Assembly: GCA_039881145.1 (NCBI GenBank)
Contig: JAYKKI010000007.1
Span: 38,330,501-38,394,500 of the forward strand
Origin: Druceiella hillmani
Taxonomy: Eukaryota; Arthropoda; Insecta; Lepidoptera; Hepialidae
DNA: 64,000 nucleotides
Direction: 5' to 3'
Shown here: positions 1-13,326 of the stretch, piece by piece
How positions within the stretch are numbered: the stretch's first letter is position 1
Layout: each line of letters opens with the position of its first letter
Notes under the pieces: model-generated
The model's input: the letters and a program-made list of their open reading frames with translations, nothing else
Database searches by the model: none
Told to the model about the DNA's origin: nothing
Made by a program: the position numbers and the translations under genes

Positions 1-1
1 A

Positions 2-109
2 AGGACCTACGGCGTAATGACGTATGGCGCTGAAGCGTGGTTTAGGCATGGGTGGGACAGTAATATCGGATTGTTGAAAGATGAGGAAAAGGAGTTTGCA
101 TTGAAATGA
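2..109 (+). pseudogene. Non-LTR retrotransposon reverse-transcriptase fragment (thumb region)
   Basis: The frame starting at base 2 is open to a TGA at 107-109 and reads ...TYGVMTYGAEAW... near its start. The V-x-TYGAExW motif is the well-known segment just after the RT palm in RTE/CFDP2-like non-LTR elements, where the 'LP(V/L)LTYGAETW' block precedes the C-terminal region. After this motif the reading no longer resembles the family and the frame ends, so the piece is broken. The left part would lie outside the window. It is on the plus strand, while the large element at 59.7-62.2 kb is on the minus strand. Identification rests on about a dozen residues. Confidence 0.45.
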
Positions 110-504
110 AATGTTGCGTTGAGATAATACGAGCAATTTCGTTACATGCACCTTTTGATATATCTTGTAGAAAGATAATTTTTTCTGGTTTTGAAATTAA
201 ATTTTTATTTTTTGTATTCATTATTGAAAAAAAAGAAACCACTGACGAAATTGTAGCAGAAACTCAATCATTTGTAGAATTCTCAATAGTTTGTATCAGA
301 AGAAACATATCTTGAGTAACTGAAGGTGAAGCACTGATAAAATTTCGTAATATATGTAATAACATCAAAATTAAAATGAAATGTTGGTTGATTTTCATTA
401 TGTTTCTTAAAGGCAAGCGAATTCGTTTCTATTTAATCTATTTTAATGATGCAGTCTATATTATAATAATTTCTAAATATAATAAATGATAATCAAATTA
501 CAAA

Positions 505-960
505 TTAAAATTTATTCGCCATAAAACTATGACTATTATTGCTTATAATTGACCTAAACTATTGATGTTCTAAGTTTATATTCATATGGATATTTAAAAG
601 ACAAAGAGGGTTTAATAATATAATCCTTGTTACAATTATTCCGATCGTTTACAAATAATATTGAAAATGTGAATTTAACTCTACTTAATGCTAAACTAGT
701 ACTTCTTTTCATAGTTTATAGTCGACATAAAATTGCTGATGTTCTAAGTTAATATTAACATTATAGCAAGCCCTATTTTAAGAGGTATTATGCCCTGTTC
801 TTACATGCAAAAGTGCCACAGTTTTAAATTTAAAATCTATCTGTAACGACGCCTAAACTCAACTAATATTTTAGAAAATATAAATCAAATTTTACTCATC
901 ATAAAATTCTGATCACTTTTGTCATTCTTGATCAACACTGTAGTAAATTCCTTCAAATGG
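505..960. repeat. Older internal repeat within duplication copy A
   Basis: The phrase around 505-575 (ACTCGCC-like/ATAAAACT, then GATGTTCTAAGTT) recurs with changes at about 732-760 and 885-920. It suggests a small tandem duplication that predates, or is nested in, the large A/B duplication. Copy B has matching pieces at 26,895-26,960 and 27,045-27,090, consistent with the internal repeat being older than the large event. Similarity is modest and by eye. Confidence 0.35.
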
Positions 961-1660
961 TTACCATTACAGGGGATAACTCTAAAGGTTGGAGTTTTTT
1001 ATTGCCCTGATCGTAGTTAAAAGCTAATCGGTATCTAATTGCCATAAATTAGTTGAGGTTTAACCAAAAAGTTATTTGAAAATCAATATCCAATAAGTGC
1101 TGATATCACTCTTGTAAGTGTTTTTTAACGTAAAATAAAAAAAATTGTTTTTCCACTTCAGAATTTCGTAACTACACCTTGTAATAACATAAAGGTGTTA
1201 TGATTTATGGAGTTTTATTATTGCATAGTCAATATAAAACTTAGAAACAGTAAACCTTAATTATTTCACAGCCCACAAATTTTAATAAACCAACCAAAGT
1301 TATCAAAAGCAAGGTAATTTCCCTATAAACCTTATAGTTTACATTATAAAATGGCAATTTGGTTCGTCATTAAACATTATTATATTTTTTACAACATTGA
1401 AGTATTACGTGAATTCCAAAATTGATAATCGACCTCGAATGTTACCAAAGTTATGAGTTTATGATTGGGAAACCATCAAACTATTAAAGATATATACCAA
1501 AGTTAATATGCAATTAATGTCTAGTATGTATAAAGTAAACATAAAGATAATTCCAACGAACGCTCAACATTATTTCAAGAAACTTACTTAATATCTGCCA
1601 GCACACATCTTACAAGTACATAATCAATACTACATCCCCCTATGTTACTCTATAAAAAAG

Positions 1661-1767
<107 letters not shown>

Positions 1768-2559
1768 AACGGTAAATATACTCTGACGTCGAGAAAATTG
1801 TAAGTAAATAGAGACCAGAAAATTGTATATAATTGACAAATACGTCTTTTTATCTTTCTTTATCTTTAAGGAGCATCGCGCCCTTTCTACTTCGGATCGC
1901 GGGCGTTGTACATGTAATGATTTTAATTATACAAGTTAAAAGCAGTTTGTTTCTTATTGGAAGCACTTGGACAGCCTTGAAAGTACAATGATTGAGTAGT
2001 AGTGTGGAAATTTAAACGTCTTTTAATCAATATATTTACTGATAGAATGGAAAATTTAATCTGGAATAGCTATTTAAATTATCGATGGTAGCAGCGATTT
2101 TTTTTAAAAGTTTTGATGTAAATTTAAACATCACTCATAAACAAAAACTAGTCGACTGAGTATCATTAATATATGTGTAACAATGGGAATGGTGCGATAG
2201 TTTAGCTGATTATAACAAATGAAATAAAAGTTGAGTATTTGTTCTTAACGCTGTTAATTGTTTATAAACTGTCTGGCACTTTCCATTGCATTCGGAAACA
2301 GAAGCTCATCCTAAATTATTAATTTTAAATTTTCTTAAAAAACGTAATATGATTAAATAAATATTTTCGAGAGAAATTTTTTCTGCATTATGTGAACCTT
2401 ATTTTTGAATCTTATTTTTTGATTTCAATGGATCACATTGAAAAGTATTTTAGATAATCAAAACTGCTTTCCTTTGTTGACATAAAAGTCCTCGTAATTT
2501 GTCTTCTATTCTCTTGAGTCACTTGAACATCCATTAAAATTTTACTGCAAATAGAGGAG

Positions 2560-2900
2560 CATTTGTACTTTACGTTCGGTGCAGATAAGGAAAGTAATAA
2601 AAACGCCAGGAAATAATCTCCTTTTTATGCACCTATAAAAATAGATTCCGACGGAAGTGCAACGCGAAGCGACCACATCAATATATTTTTACATCTGACT
2701 ACTATACCGATACCGCTCTAGAGTTAAAAGTTAAAAAGCCCCCGAGGGAAAATACATGGAAGTACCTCCGCTTGAAAAGCGAAAAGTTTGTTTCAAATTC
2801 TGTTTCCTTCGCTTCCGTCTCATTCATTTATCTGGAAAAGTTTGCAGTTCGCGTTCAAGTTGTGTAATCACCATGTTGCGGCAGAGTGACAAGACAAGCA
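2560..2900. other. Most conserved block of the A/B duplication, copy A
   Basis: Higher identity to copy B (28,590-28,960) than the surrounding sequence, including ACTTTACGTTCGGT, CTCCTTTTTATGCAC, CCGACGGAAGTGCA and AAGCCCCCGAGGGAAAATA. It is also less A+T-rich than its flanks. A 62-codon frame begins at 2,756 but its partner in copy B shifts frame and stops early after 33 codons, and amino acid changes are as frequent as silent ones. I therefore read the conservation as regulatory or as chance slow divergence, not as protein coding. Confidence 0.5.
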
Positions 2901-5900
2901 CAAGTGACATGCTTTGGTACTTTTATTCAAGCACATTAAAATAGATAGGAATAAAAAAAGATTTTGAGAATTAAGTACTTGGATATTTTTAAATAATATT
3001 TTATAGTATCAGGATAAGATTTTGTTTAAAATTTCATGCGCTAAAAGCAAGTAAAATTTAGACTTTCATAATTTATAGTCATACTTCTGGTAAAAAAGTA
3101 GAAAAAATATTGTAAATTTTTATAGCTTTATTAGATTTGCGGTATTACCTGATAGTTTCATACATAGTAGTACTTTTGGCTAAACATATATATTCGTTGT
3201 AAAAACGTATTCTCATTTTCATTTTCTCCATAATTGTTTATCAATATTGCGATTTGACTTAATGAAAATATTTTTACGATGTCAAAATTTATTTATATTG
3301 AATAAGATATTTCGAAAACATATAATATTTTTAAATTTAAGTGACAAATCAAGATTGTAGTCACTGCAGTACGGCGTTTCAATTAATCTAATTTTTACAT
3401 TGGAAGGAACGAGAAAAAAATTGTGCGTTATAATAGTTATTAATTTAAAATAGCAATGAAATAATGACGCAGATATTACTATGATTATGAATTGCTAATA
3501 AATTACTATGTACTAGTTCATGTGAATTGGGAGTGTTTTTACAAATGCAATCAACTCATTGCATTTTGAAAGATATTTTCACATTTAACTTATGCAATAT
3601 CAATAGATTACTGCATCAGGTCGTTGCCAAAAGGCCATCAACGGATAAGGGGTAGTGACATATATAGCCATTCATTCTTCTTAAATTACTTTTGTGAGTA
3701 TTTAAATTTCATTAATTTTATGTTACTATTAAAACAATTTAAATGATACCTCCTCATGTACCTAATGTAAGGACGTTCACTTTGTGGAGCGTAGTTTCAT
3801 TGGACAGGACTTTGGAACAGAATGCCTTTCCTAAGATCTTTTCTTTAATTCGAAATACAAAATTTGCAATATTTACAAATTTAGAAATGATTGAAAAAAA
3901 TCTTACCTTAAAAAATGTGTTCTTTCATATTTGGAATATTGCTTTCTTGAGTATGTTTTTTGATTAAATATTGAACACTATTACGCACGAATCAAGGATA
4001 AGCATAAATATGTACACGAGACCTTTCGTTATTTGCTTCACGTAGTTTTAATGTCCAGGGTTTCAACTACTAGTGAACCTTTTAAAATACTGTTAAGCCT
4101 CTACGCTTAGTTTAAAATTTATTTCTATTATATGACGTATCAAGTATAGAAGAAGCATATATCTACATATACGTCTATTTATTGATACATTAAATATTGT
4201 CAATATAAGATATAAATGGTTGATAATAATTTGCTAAATTATTGGCATCAATATATTAAATAGAATATAAAAAATTAGTACAATATACTAAATATTTTCA
4301 TTCATTACATATATTAAACAATGTAATATTTAAACCTACATATAAGTAATATTAAATGTAAATAATACTAATAGGTAATATTAAATGATTTGATAAATCT
4401 CATGTCCTAGTAAACTTAAGACTTAAAATATTGAAAAACTCACACGACTCGGGTTGGTTGAATGAATTTCTAGTAGTTTTTTTATTTTTTATGTGAACAG
4501 GTTTGTTATAAAGCTGATATCAGGAATATAAGTACGAGAAATAATAACTATATTAAATTTTATTTATAAATTTAAGAGACAATAATTAATGTGACGCGCC
4601 CAACTCTATACTAACATTACATTTTTGAGGGTTTGCTTTTACTGCCATTGTGGATTTTATTCTTTTCACAATACATTACTAAATAAGGAGTATTAGGGTT
4701 AAACAATAACCGTTTAAAATATAAAAAAAAACATTTAAAAAAATTGTTGAAACCATTTAAAACACAAATTTAAAATAACAAAATAGCATAGTATTCACAA
4801 TGAGAACTATTAAAATATAATAGATTAGTAGTAACAACACACATTACAGTAATCTTGTGGTGGTTGCACGCGAATTTATTGACCCATTTTTTTCTTTATT
4901 AAATTCTCCCATGAAATTTCATCTGCATAATGTGAGGTAATGTATAGAAAATACAAACAAGATTTTTGAGATATTTTAGAACTAAACAAACGTTGTAAAT
5001 AACCATTAGTAACATTGAGAGAAAATTATTTAAGTCATTAAATGTTTTACCATGAAATGGATCCTTCGAAAACAGAAACTTGTCCATGATGCTTTTTTTG
5101 GTATAAATTTCTACAGCTACTTTCATCGAAATAACATGGGATAAGTCATAATAAATTAATGAATAAATTCTAACATTTAGGACGGAAACATCTTATACCA
5201 ATAAAGGTCATTTTAATTTAAAGAAATATTTTTAATAATTTTAAAACACTTAGCTTTCATTAATGCCTTATCACCCTAAATAAAAAAGCTGAAAATTCTC
5301 TGTATAAAAAAAGATATATTTGCATATGAATCTAAAATTTATTAATTTTTTTGCCACTTTTTGTCAGTCAAGTCCTAAAATGTTGGTTTAAATTTTATTT
5401 GGCTTAGAAAAATACTTTCCATTATAATAATAACCCCAACGTGATGCAAAAAAGAAAAATTTAAATCTATTCACAACCAGATGACTGGAATAAGAAAAGA
5501 ACGGACAAAAGGCTTTATACATATAAATATATATACAGTTAAATAGAACGTCTATTTTATCACCGTCAGTTGTATCACAGTCAGTTAGAATCTCTCATTT
5601 CTAATAAATTACAGAATTATTTGAATTGACGACAAAGTAATTATAATTTACTACTGAAAGAAAAAAATGGATCTTTGTATATATAAAAATTATGCAAAAT
5701 AAAGAAATTACTATACGGAGCGAAATTCACAAAAATATAAATTGGGTACTTAAGTATTAGGTGTGATAAACTACTTTACTCATTTCCGAATTCAATTAAA
5801 GGCTCGATGTTTAAGTTCATTTACCAGATTAGTGATTACATGTGAAAACTTTAGACATTTCGTCGATGGCCTGTTATTGACATATGTGAAATTGAAAATA

Positions 5901-6089
5901 TATGCACCGAATGTTTCCTGTCACCTACAACGGATAGTTTACGTAGATTCCGTAGCAGATAAAATTTGCAGATAACTAAATTGTTATCTACTTCTTATTT
6001 TAACCTACCTTGGCGTACAAATTTTGTTATTGAATTCATAGACAAAGAGACATGCCAAGGGAACGTGGCGCGTGTCGCCTCTATATGCC

Positions 6090-6246
6090 TAAGGCGCAGC
6101 TCACACGTACGATTATCCATTAACGTTCCAATAACAAAAAGTCGTCTATAAATTAGTATGGAAACCTGTTGTCAATATGAATTTGCAGACGACGACTTTT
6201 TATAGTAGGAAAGTCGTTACAAGGTCGTACGCACGAGTTGCGCCTA
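6090..6246. mobile_element. Foldback MITE-like inverted-repeat element, copy A
   Basis: Terminal inverted repeats begin TAAGGCGCAGCTCACACGTA on the left. The right end, read on the other strand, is TTAGGCGCAACTCGTGCGTA. The inner part is also self-complementary: subterminal ACAAAAAGTCGTC and GACGACTTTTTAT face each other, so almost the whole 157 bp can fold. There is no coding capacity, as expected for a miniature non-autonomous DNA transposon. A clean target-site duplication could not be recognised. A homologous copy sits at the corresponding point of duplication copy B, so the insertion predates the duplication. Confidence 0.7.
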
Positions 6247-9200
6247 AATTTTCCAAGGTACCAAGAGAAGTTATCAGAAAAATTTATACCATAAATAATG
6301 TTTTAGAAACACTATGATAAGATTGTATATGACGTTTATATCAAATTTAATCTCTCGTGTCCAAAAAATTGCTTGAAATGAGAAAATAAATATATAATTC
6401 TAATTTTTCCAAAATACCCAATTTTTCAAATAAAAATTAAGAGTTACTTGTGAAACATATTTACATAAAATTCTATTATGTTAATACGTTTCAAACCAGA
6501 CTTAAAATACTTAACTAAATACTACTTTTGTCATTCATTTTATTAGTTGGTATTTTTAATTATAACAAATAGCATATTCTTACTCCATATATTGCTTTTA
6601 TTGAAAATTCTTTCTGCAAGCAGAAGTATCGTAAATTTAACGGATAAATATATTCTGAGTTAACGAAAATAATGTATCAGTAAGGTTTTCTAAACTTTAG
6701 CATTGCGTCTGATATGTGGATGTAGTAAGAGAAAACCTCATACGTACCAGGTGATAGTTGTGCACAAAGCTCTAGTAATTAAATTATGTTTAAAGTTTGG
6801 ATGAGGACGGTGGCAAGCGCGGGGGTTACGTTTAGTCTTTGTATGCGTAGCAGCAAATACTTTAGGCGACACTCAGACATGCATTAAAAGGTTTCATATC
6901 TCTTTAATTCTATGATCCATGATTTTACTTTTAATTAATTTTCTTTCTTTTCTTTACTTAATTATTTTACAGTTTTATTCAATATATTAATATCATTTGT
7001 TACTAAAATATTATTAATTTTTCTATTATTTATTGTCGAAAATTATAATAAAAATCGGAGATTAAATTTAAAAAGCGTTTAATAATGTCATATAGATGGA
7101 TAATTTTAGATAAAACTACTTGCTGAATGCTATCACGTAATTATTTCCAGATTTCCCGTTGAAAGATAAAGAGGGAGGTGATATTTTTAATAAATTTATA
7201 ACCTTATATCTGTAAATTAATGCGAGTAGGTAAAATATGATTTATGACATAAATTACTATATTTTTCAGACCTAAAACAATTTACGATATCATCCTACGG
7301 CGTTTTACTTTTAGGAAACTCTGATAACAAATTTACACCATCTTTAACACGTGGGGAAAGCTCCTTAATTTCTATAATTTTAATTCACACTTGCCTTTGG
7401 ATTAATTAATAATAGATACCTGCAAAATTTCACTATAAAGTGTTGAGTAATGACAAAACTGGTCATTAATAAACCTGTGACATACAGACGGATATACGTT
7501 TCTTAAAATTTCGTTATATTATCATGCCACCATTCGTTCTTTCTTGCCCTAATTATTGCGGAATTCTAGGTAATTCGTTAAGGGAAAAACAACTACGTTT
7601 ACTGTGAAAACTAAATGTGATATCTAAGTTGAAATTTCGTTAACCGAAAGAGCCTAATGAGAGTAAAAAAACAAGAATAGTTATATCTGGTCATAACCAC
7701 ATGCTATTAATTTATTGACAATAAAATCAGCAACTATTAAAAAATATAGCTATGTTAGCATTGGTGACAAAATGTTTGCTTTTTCTTCGCCTGTATACAC
7801 CTCTACATAAACAATATTTAAATAATTGTAATAGTTTCAATGCCATTCTTCTTATTGAATTTATTGATCATTAATTTGATTTTAAATTTATTTTCAATTA
7901 TATTGCATATTTAAATTTTTTGTATGATATTTATACACATAAATATTATTTTGGCTTCAAGGCGATTAGTAAGTAAATACAAAGGAAAACAGGCAAAACT
8001 CGCATACCCAAAATTTGAATATATTAATGTATCCAAGAATATTGCGGGAGTGAAATTGTAAGGTAATGAATTCTCGCCATTTAAAAGTCATAAAAAATAT
8101 CCATGAGGAACGAAATTATTTGGACCCAACTAAAAACTTTTTTACATTTAACCTAAGGTGATTTAATTTACTCAAGCGAGCGAGATTATTTTTCACTCTC
8201 GCACTTTCCTTATCCGAATCCCGTAGCTGCCTGGAATTCGGTTTTCCCGCTTCCAGGATTCGTTCTCAGAAGAATATTTTGGCAATTAAATTTAGTATCA
8301 CATCAATTTAATGAATGAAACCGTTTAGATCTTCTCCGACATGTTAGCTTCTTGAAGCATAAAGTACTAAGGGTGTGCGCCCTTCAAAGCGTCTTTTGCG
8401 AAAAGAGAAAAATAAAACCTCTAACTACAAGTTTATTTTAAATAATTCGCTACGCGTATTTTCGACCATCATTTAGTCATCCCTTGACTTTTTATCGGAG
8501 TTAAAGAAGCAGATTTTATTTATAAAAACATTCACCTATTCATTTAAAGAGGCTTTAGAGGTCGCAGTAAAATTTTTAACATGTTTTAAATTATATTATT
8601 TATTTGTTTCTCGTTTGTAAACGTTGTTCACAATTTCACATGTAATTTTATGGTGCTTGTATCTGAAAACGGAAATTGGAAGAACATTGGAAGTTAACTA
8701 TATCAAAAAATATTTACAAGTTTGGCTATATTTAGTACTACATATAGGATATGGAAATTCTCTTACTCATAGTATGATATGTATGTTGTTTACAATTGCA
8801 CAGGTATTTTTGACTATGTAGAATTGAAACAGGAAGCTGAAAGTGCATTGAAAGAAACTATATTGGTAAATCTTTGCCCGTTTAGCTACGTTTGTTACTG
8901 CAGATGTCAATGTAATAACTCATTGGATTGCATTAAAATTGTTTACGATTGCACAAGAAATTTTTTGATCGTGGTTTCGACAACTTTTATAATTTTGTCA
9001 TATCGCCCTTGCATAGCCTTTCGTAGATTTTTAGTTTTAACAGCTTAAGTATATGTAAATATAATTTGGCAAGTCGATGCCCCGTATATAGATCTGCATT
9101 AATATTTAGCAAAGTATTAAGAATATAAATGTTAAGTAATGGATTTATTTTTTAATACAAATAATTGCATGGAGTATCATTTTTTGAAAATAGCATAACG

Positions 9201-9259
9201 ATTTTATTTAGCATTTTTAAGTTTCCGTACCTTCAAAGGAATGTAAGGAATCTTTAATT

Positions 9260-9420
9260 TATAACTCACGTGTTCGTCCGTATGCCTGTTACCGTCGGTT
9301 TTCATAAAAAGTGCTTGGCGTAGAAACTTGAAATTTGGTATAATAGGTATTATTAATAAAATTTATTCATTTACACACATCGTAATATTTAGAACTCAAA
9401 TATATACATTTGAAAATTTA
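9260..9420. repeat. Short interspersed-like segment, copy A
   Basis: CGTCCGTATGCCTGTTACCG followed by CTTGGCGTAGAAACTTGAAATTTGG resembles, in pieces, arthropod repeats in which a 'gtccgtatg...' stretch precedes '...aaacttgaaatttggtat'. The same phrase type appears at 52,745-52,775. It is shared with copy B at 33,395-33,560, so it was present before the duplication. The class of element is unknown. Confidence 0.35.
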
Positions 9421-9530
9421 ATTTTATAAGCCCATGCAAAGGTTGTAGGAAAAGAATAGCGATTATTCTATATAGCATAATTTTTTTAAATATTTTCCAC
9501 CATTTTACGATCGCAAAAGATATAGTAGGC

Positions 9531-11760
9531 AATACATTTTAATTTCTTCATTTTATTATGATCAGAAAGAAAGCAGAACGGATGAAAATAAAATATTGAA
9601 ATAAACCCTCCCTGAGTTGGAAAGTGGCGACTGGTGACTATTTAACATTTTATATGACGACAATTTTTAAACTTTGGTATTTTTAACACTATATTAATCT
9701 TTGAAGATATAATATCAAAAATATTAGTTATTAAGAAAAAGCTTTTTATTTTTATTTTTTTCCAAAAATTTCCTTATACAGGAAATATTCAGATATCGTA
9801 TTAAATAAGCTCTGAATTTGAACTGTAGTATTTTTAGCTATCCGCATCGCCGCATTTTGATAGGAATTCATCATGCATACCCTTCAAAAATTATTACATT
9901 TAAGGCAAAGGCCGTACCAGCATAGGATAACCTCTAAATACTTATTCTGAAGTCGTGGCTTTTCGAACGTTCACAATTTCCACAGTTAGCAGACATAAAA
10001 TACTATAACGACGAAAATTTAAATATTAGTTAATAATATTAATTATTGGATTGGAATCACGAAACAGCCAACGAAAAGCCTCTCTGAGTTCAAAAATAAT
10101 TAATTTTTGTTTTATTCTTTTTTTAACACTCATTAATCTTGATGAATAGTTTATAAATTTTAATAAGAATAAATTAGTATAATTTCAAATAATTTACCAT
10201 CTAACCACGTATCGGTTAAACATATAAACTTTGCGTGTGTTTTTGGAAGAAAAATATAAAACTTGTACACCATCTTTAAAATTTGTTTAAATGGAAAAAG
10301 TTTTAACAAATTTTGTTTGTGGAATATTGTATATTTTTTTTGCACCATCATGACTTGAATTATTTATATACACTTTATTTTCTATAAATACATTTTTCAA
10401 GAATGAAGTACAGATATCAATATCCATAAACGGCTGAATTTCAACGAAATTGCTACAAAGTTTATAAATAGGAACTTTATTTTTAATATAACAAGTCGAT
10501 CGCAGAACATGATTGAAATTTTCCTCTCTTCGTTTCTTTGCGTAAAAAGAAAGTCACTAATAGCTCGACGTAAATATTTAAATCTAGCACTTAGATATCG
10601 CAGTTGAATCTCTACGGGCTTCTCACAAACCTTTGTTCCGGAAACATGTCTCTCGATTACGACTGAAAGCGATATTAAATGTGTCAGTTGAGATTGACGA
10701 GGAATTGTTGGTTTGAGTTTGTATCAGTTTTAGTGACTGAGTAAATAAATATGAATGCCTCACATTTTCTTTGGTTTTTTTTGTAAGGTATAAGCGATTA
10801 ATTAAGATGTAAAATGAATGACTTAAAAGACGTGAAAATCGTAAAATTTAATATTAATGGATATTCCTATTATTACATTTTTCTTTTTTAAAATTATTAT
10901 CTAATTATTTCGTAATCTTATTGACGTAATCATAAAATTTGGACGGGACCTTGTTAACCGCAAGTAGTATCAAATTAAAATTTATGAAAATTGAGTAACA
11001 AAGTCAAACAAATTAAGAGCTGGTTTACGACGTAAAATCGCTTCTAACTCGTTTTTACAAAAATTTAACATGCTTTGCTTACCAAATTAAAAGTAAATAT
11101 AGGAAAACTTTCTGTATCCTCTGTAGTCTTTTGGGAAAATGTATAGTAGGATTGTTTTAAAGAAAAATGTAATAATTTTTTTTTATAATAATAGCCATCT
11201 TGTAAAATAGCAATATAATATAATAGAAAGTGAAATTTTACAGTAGTGCTACCGGGGTTATCATTGCAAATAGGGAAAATATTTTTAATATAATTTGAAG
11301 CGGCACGATGATGAGCCCACCAAAAGAGATTGAATATTTGGTTATCTAGAACGTTTTGTTCAATAAATTAATTCTATTTCAAAGGGTAAAATACTTCACG
11401 AAATAAGATTTCAAAAATATTAGTAGCATATATAATCTCAAATTTTACTTCGTAGTTTCTAGTTAATATACTAATACCTTAACCATAACCTCATCTATTT
11501 TTGGTTCTAATTATGAACTCAAATGCAACTGACATAATATGACAATATCATACTTATTTGCCTGCTTATATTATCGTTTTATAATAGCCAACATTTAATT
11601 CTTATAATTTTTATTCGAACTCATATTAATTTTTTACATGTTTTTCTCTTAATAAAATTTATAGCCTAAGAATATTTGCATAAAATAATCCCATTTTCAT
11701 TCTTGTTACCATATATTTCCATTCGTAATTCGTCCATTGTGATTTAAACAATATACTGAC
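9531..11760. other. A+T-rich spacer without recognised features
   Basis: Read on both strands. There are only scattered short frames, homopolymer runs and no repeat, RNA gene or coding signal that I can support. Faint similarity to the sequence right of copy B may continue a little past 9,530 but is not convincing. Confidence 0.6.
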
Positions 11761-11824
11761 TTTCTTATATTTCGCTCAGGCCTACGCCAAATTATGCCAC
11801 TACACTTCAGCTCCTATAAGAGTC

Positions 11825-11857
11825 TATATAAGGGTGATTAACTGCAAATGTTACAGT
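11825..11857 (+). promoter_or_regulatory. Candidate TATA-box plus initiator core promoter
   Basis: TATATAAG at 11,825-11,832 is followed by TTACAGTGT, whose CAGT A lies at 11,855. That puts the first T of the TATA box at -30, the canonical spacing for insect TATA promoters, and CAGT matches the core of the arthropod initiator TCAGT. Sequence just upstream (11,770-11,820) is a little less A+T-rich than its neighbours. TATA-like words are common in this composition, so the spacing and the initiator carry the argument. Confidence 0.35.
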
Positions 11858-11908
11858 GTAGAGCAAATACTGTATTATGTAACTTTCTAACCACAGAAAA
11901 AATATATT

Positions 11909-12003
11909 ATGCTCTGTGTTTCTAAGGATTCTATGCAATTTCTTGCGCCAATGCTAAGCGACGCAGGAAGGGTACCGTTCAATAAAAGAGTAATTTTAAA
12001 TAT
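11909..12003 (+). CDS. Candidate first coding exon (very tentative)
   Basis: Downstream of the core promoter at 11,825-11,857, the first ATG (11,909) opens a frame starting MLCVSKDSMQFLAPMLSDAG. The frame runs to a strong 5' splice donor, AT|GTGAGTA, with the intron G at 12,004. Without splicing the frame would close at the TGA overlapping the donor. The promoter, 54-base leader, ATG and donor are arranged as expected for a short first exon. The peptide is not recognised and no matching acceptor or second exon was identified. It could equally be chance. Confidence 0.18.
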
Positions 12004-13326
12004 GTGAGTACAAAAATAACTGACATCAATCATCTCAGTTCAACTGACTAAAATTCATTCGATTACTTAGGTTGATTGCTTAAAACGTGATTAGACACAC
12101 GTATCGATCAAAGTCTTTTTAGTGAATTTCATGCAGTTATTTCTTTATTGGATAGTATATTAAATTTATTAGTAGAATAAAACCAGCCAGGTTCGAAAAC
12201 GTTTTTTTAATTCAAATTTATGCAAAATGACGTAATAGTTAATTATTTTATAGAGCATGATACAGATCAAAATTTACTTATTTATGCCATATTTTAAAAT
12301 CAGACCAACATTATAGTTTGCATAAAAAAATTTAGATTTATACTTGTATTATTTTTTATAAGTTATTATACTTGAACTTGGTAAGTGCTTATATATGAAC
12401 TTATTAAAATTAACTTGGTAAAAAATTAGATAGAAGTGCTATTAATTTTTTATTTTACTCGAAGAAATTTCCTATAATACCTCAGACAGTTGTAATTACG
12501 AAATTTGTCAATTTATTTACGATGTTGGTAAAATTGTATAAACCACTGTTTATTTATTAGATATTTGAACGCTCAATCTGAAAAATTATACTAGATGAAA
12601 TTATCTTTATGATGTGTTAAAAAGTTTTGTTAGAAGTTTCGTAAACGTCATTAGACATACAAATGGTCCGTTTTGTTAAAATTAACAGAAGTCTTAAAAC
12701 ACTGTTCACTTACAGCAAGAAACGACATTTCTTAAATTTAATTAAACGTTCTTTGTCGAATCGATTTCTAGGTTTATAATAATTGTCAAAGAGGAATTAA
12801 CATTTTTTTTAAATTTACATACTTTTTTTCCTTCTTATGTCTTCTTTCCATTAAATGAGCTGTTATTTTCTCTATTAAAATACTTAATGAAAATTTTAAA
12901 TATTAATACTCGATTACTACATAAAACCTTTTTTAATCAGTTATACTTGCCAGCTAATTGCTCTGATGATAAAGTAAACGTACAACAAAAAACTTTTCAG
13001 TTACAACTTCATTTTTTTACTTTGTAAATGTTTTTGTATGAAAGTGAAATTTAGAATACAAATTTGGTTGTTTCAAATTTTTTTTAAATTTAAAGCAATT
13101 CGAACTGAAGCAATTTATTATGTTTCGTTTAGAATTTTCGCATGGGAATATGATGTAACTTAGGTTCCAATATTTAATTTTCAAGAAATATTAATTATAT
13201 TTTTCTTTGTTGTGTGCGGAATTTTTTTTAACTGCTAGTATTGTATACGAATAAGTCAAGCCGCTATTAATACTGATATATACTGGACACACATTCTCGT
13301 GTGACAATGTTCATTTTAATATAATT
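12004..13326. other. A+T-rich spacer without recognised features
   Basis: Nothing supportable on either strand. If the exon at 11,909 were real this would be intron. Confidence 0.6.

Noticed and set aside
2756..2944. 62-codon open frame inside the conserved duplication core
   Set aside because: The counterpart in copy B shifts frame and stops after 33 codons, and replacements are not biased to silent sites.
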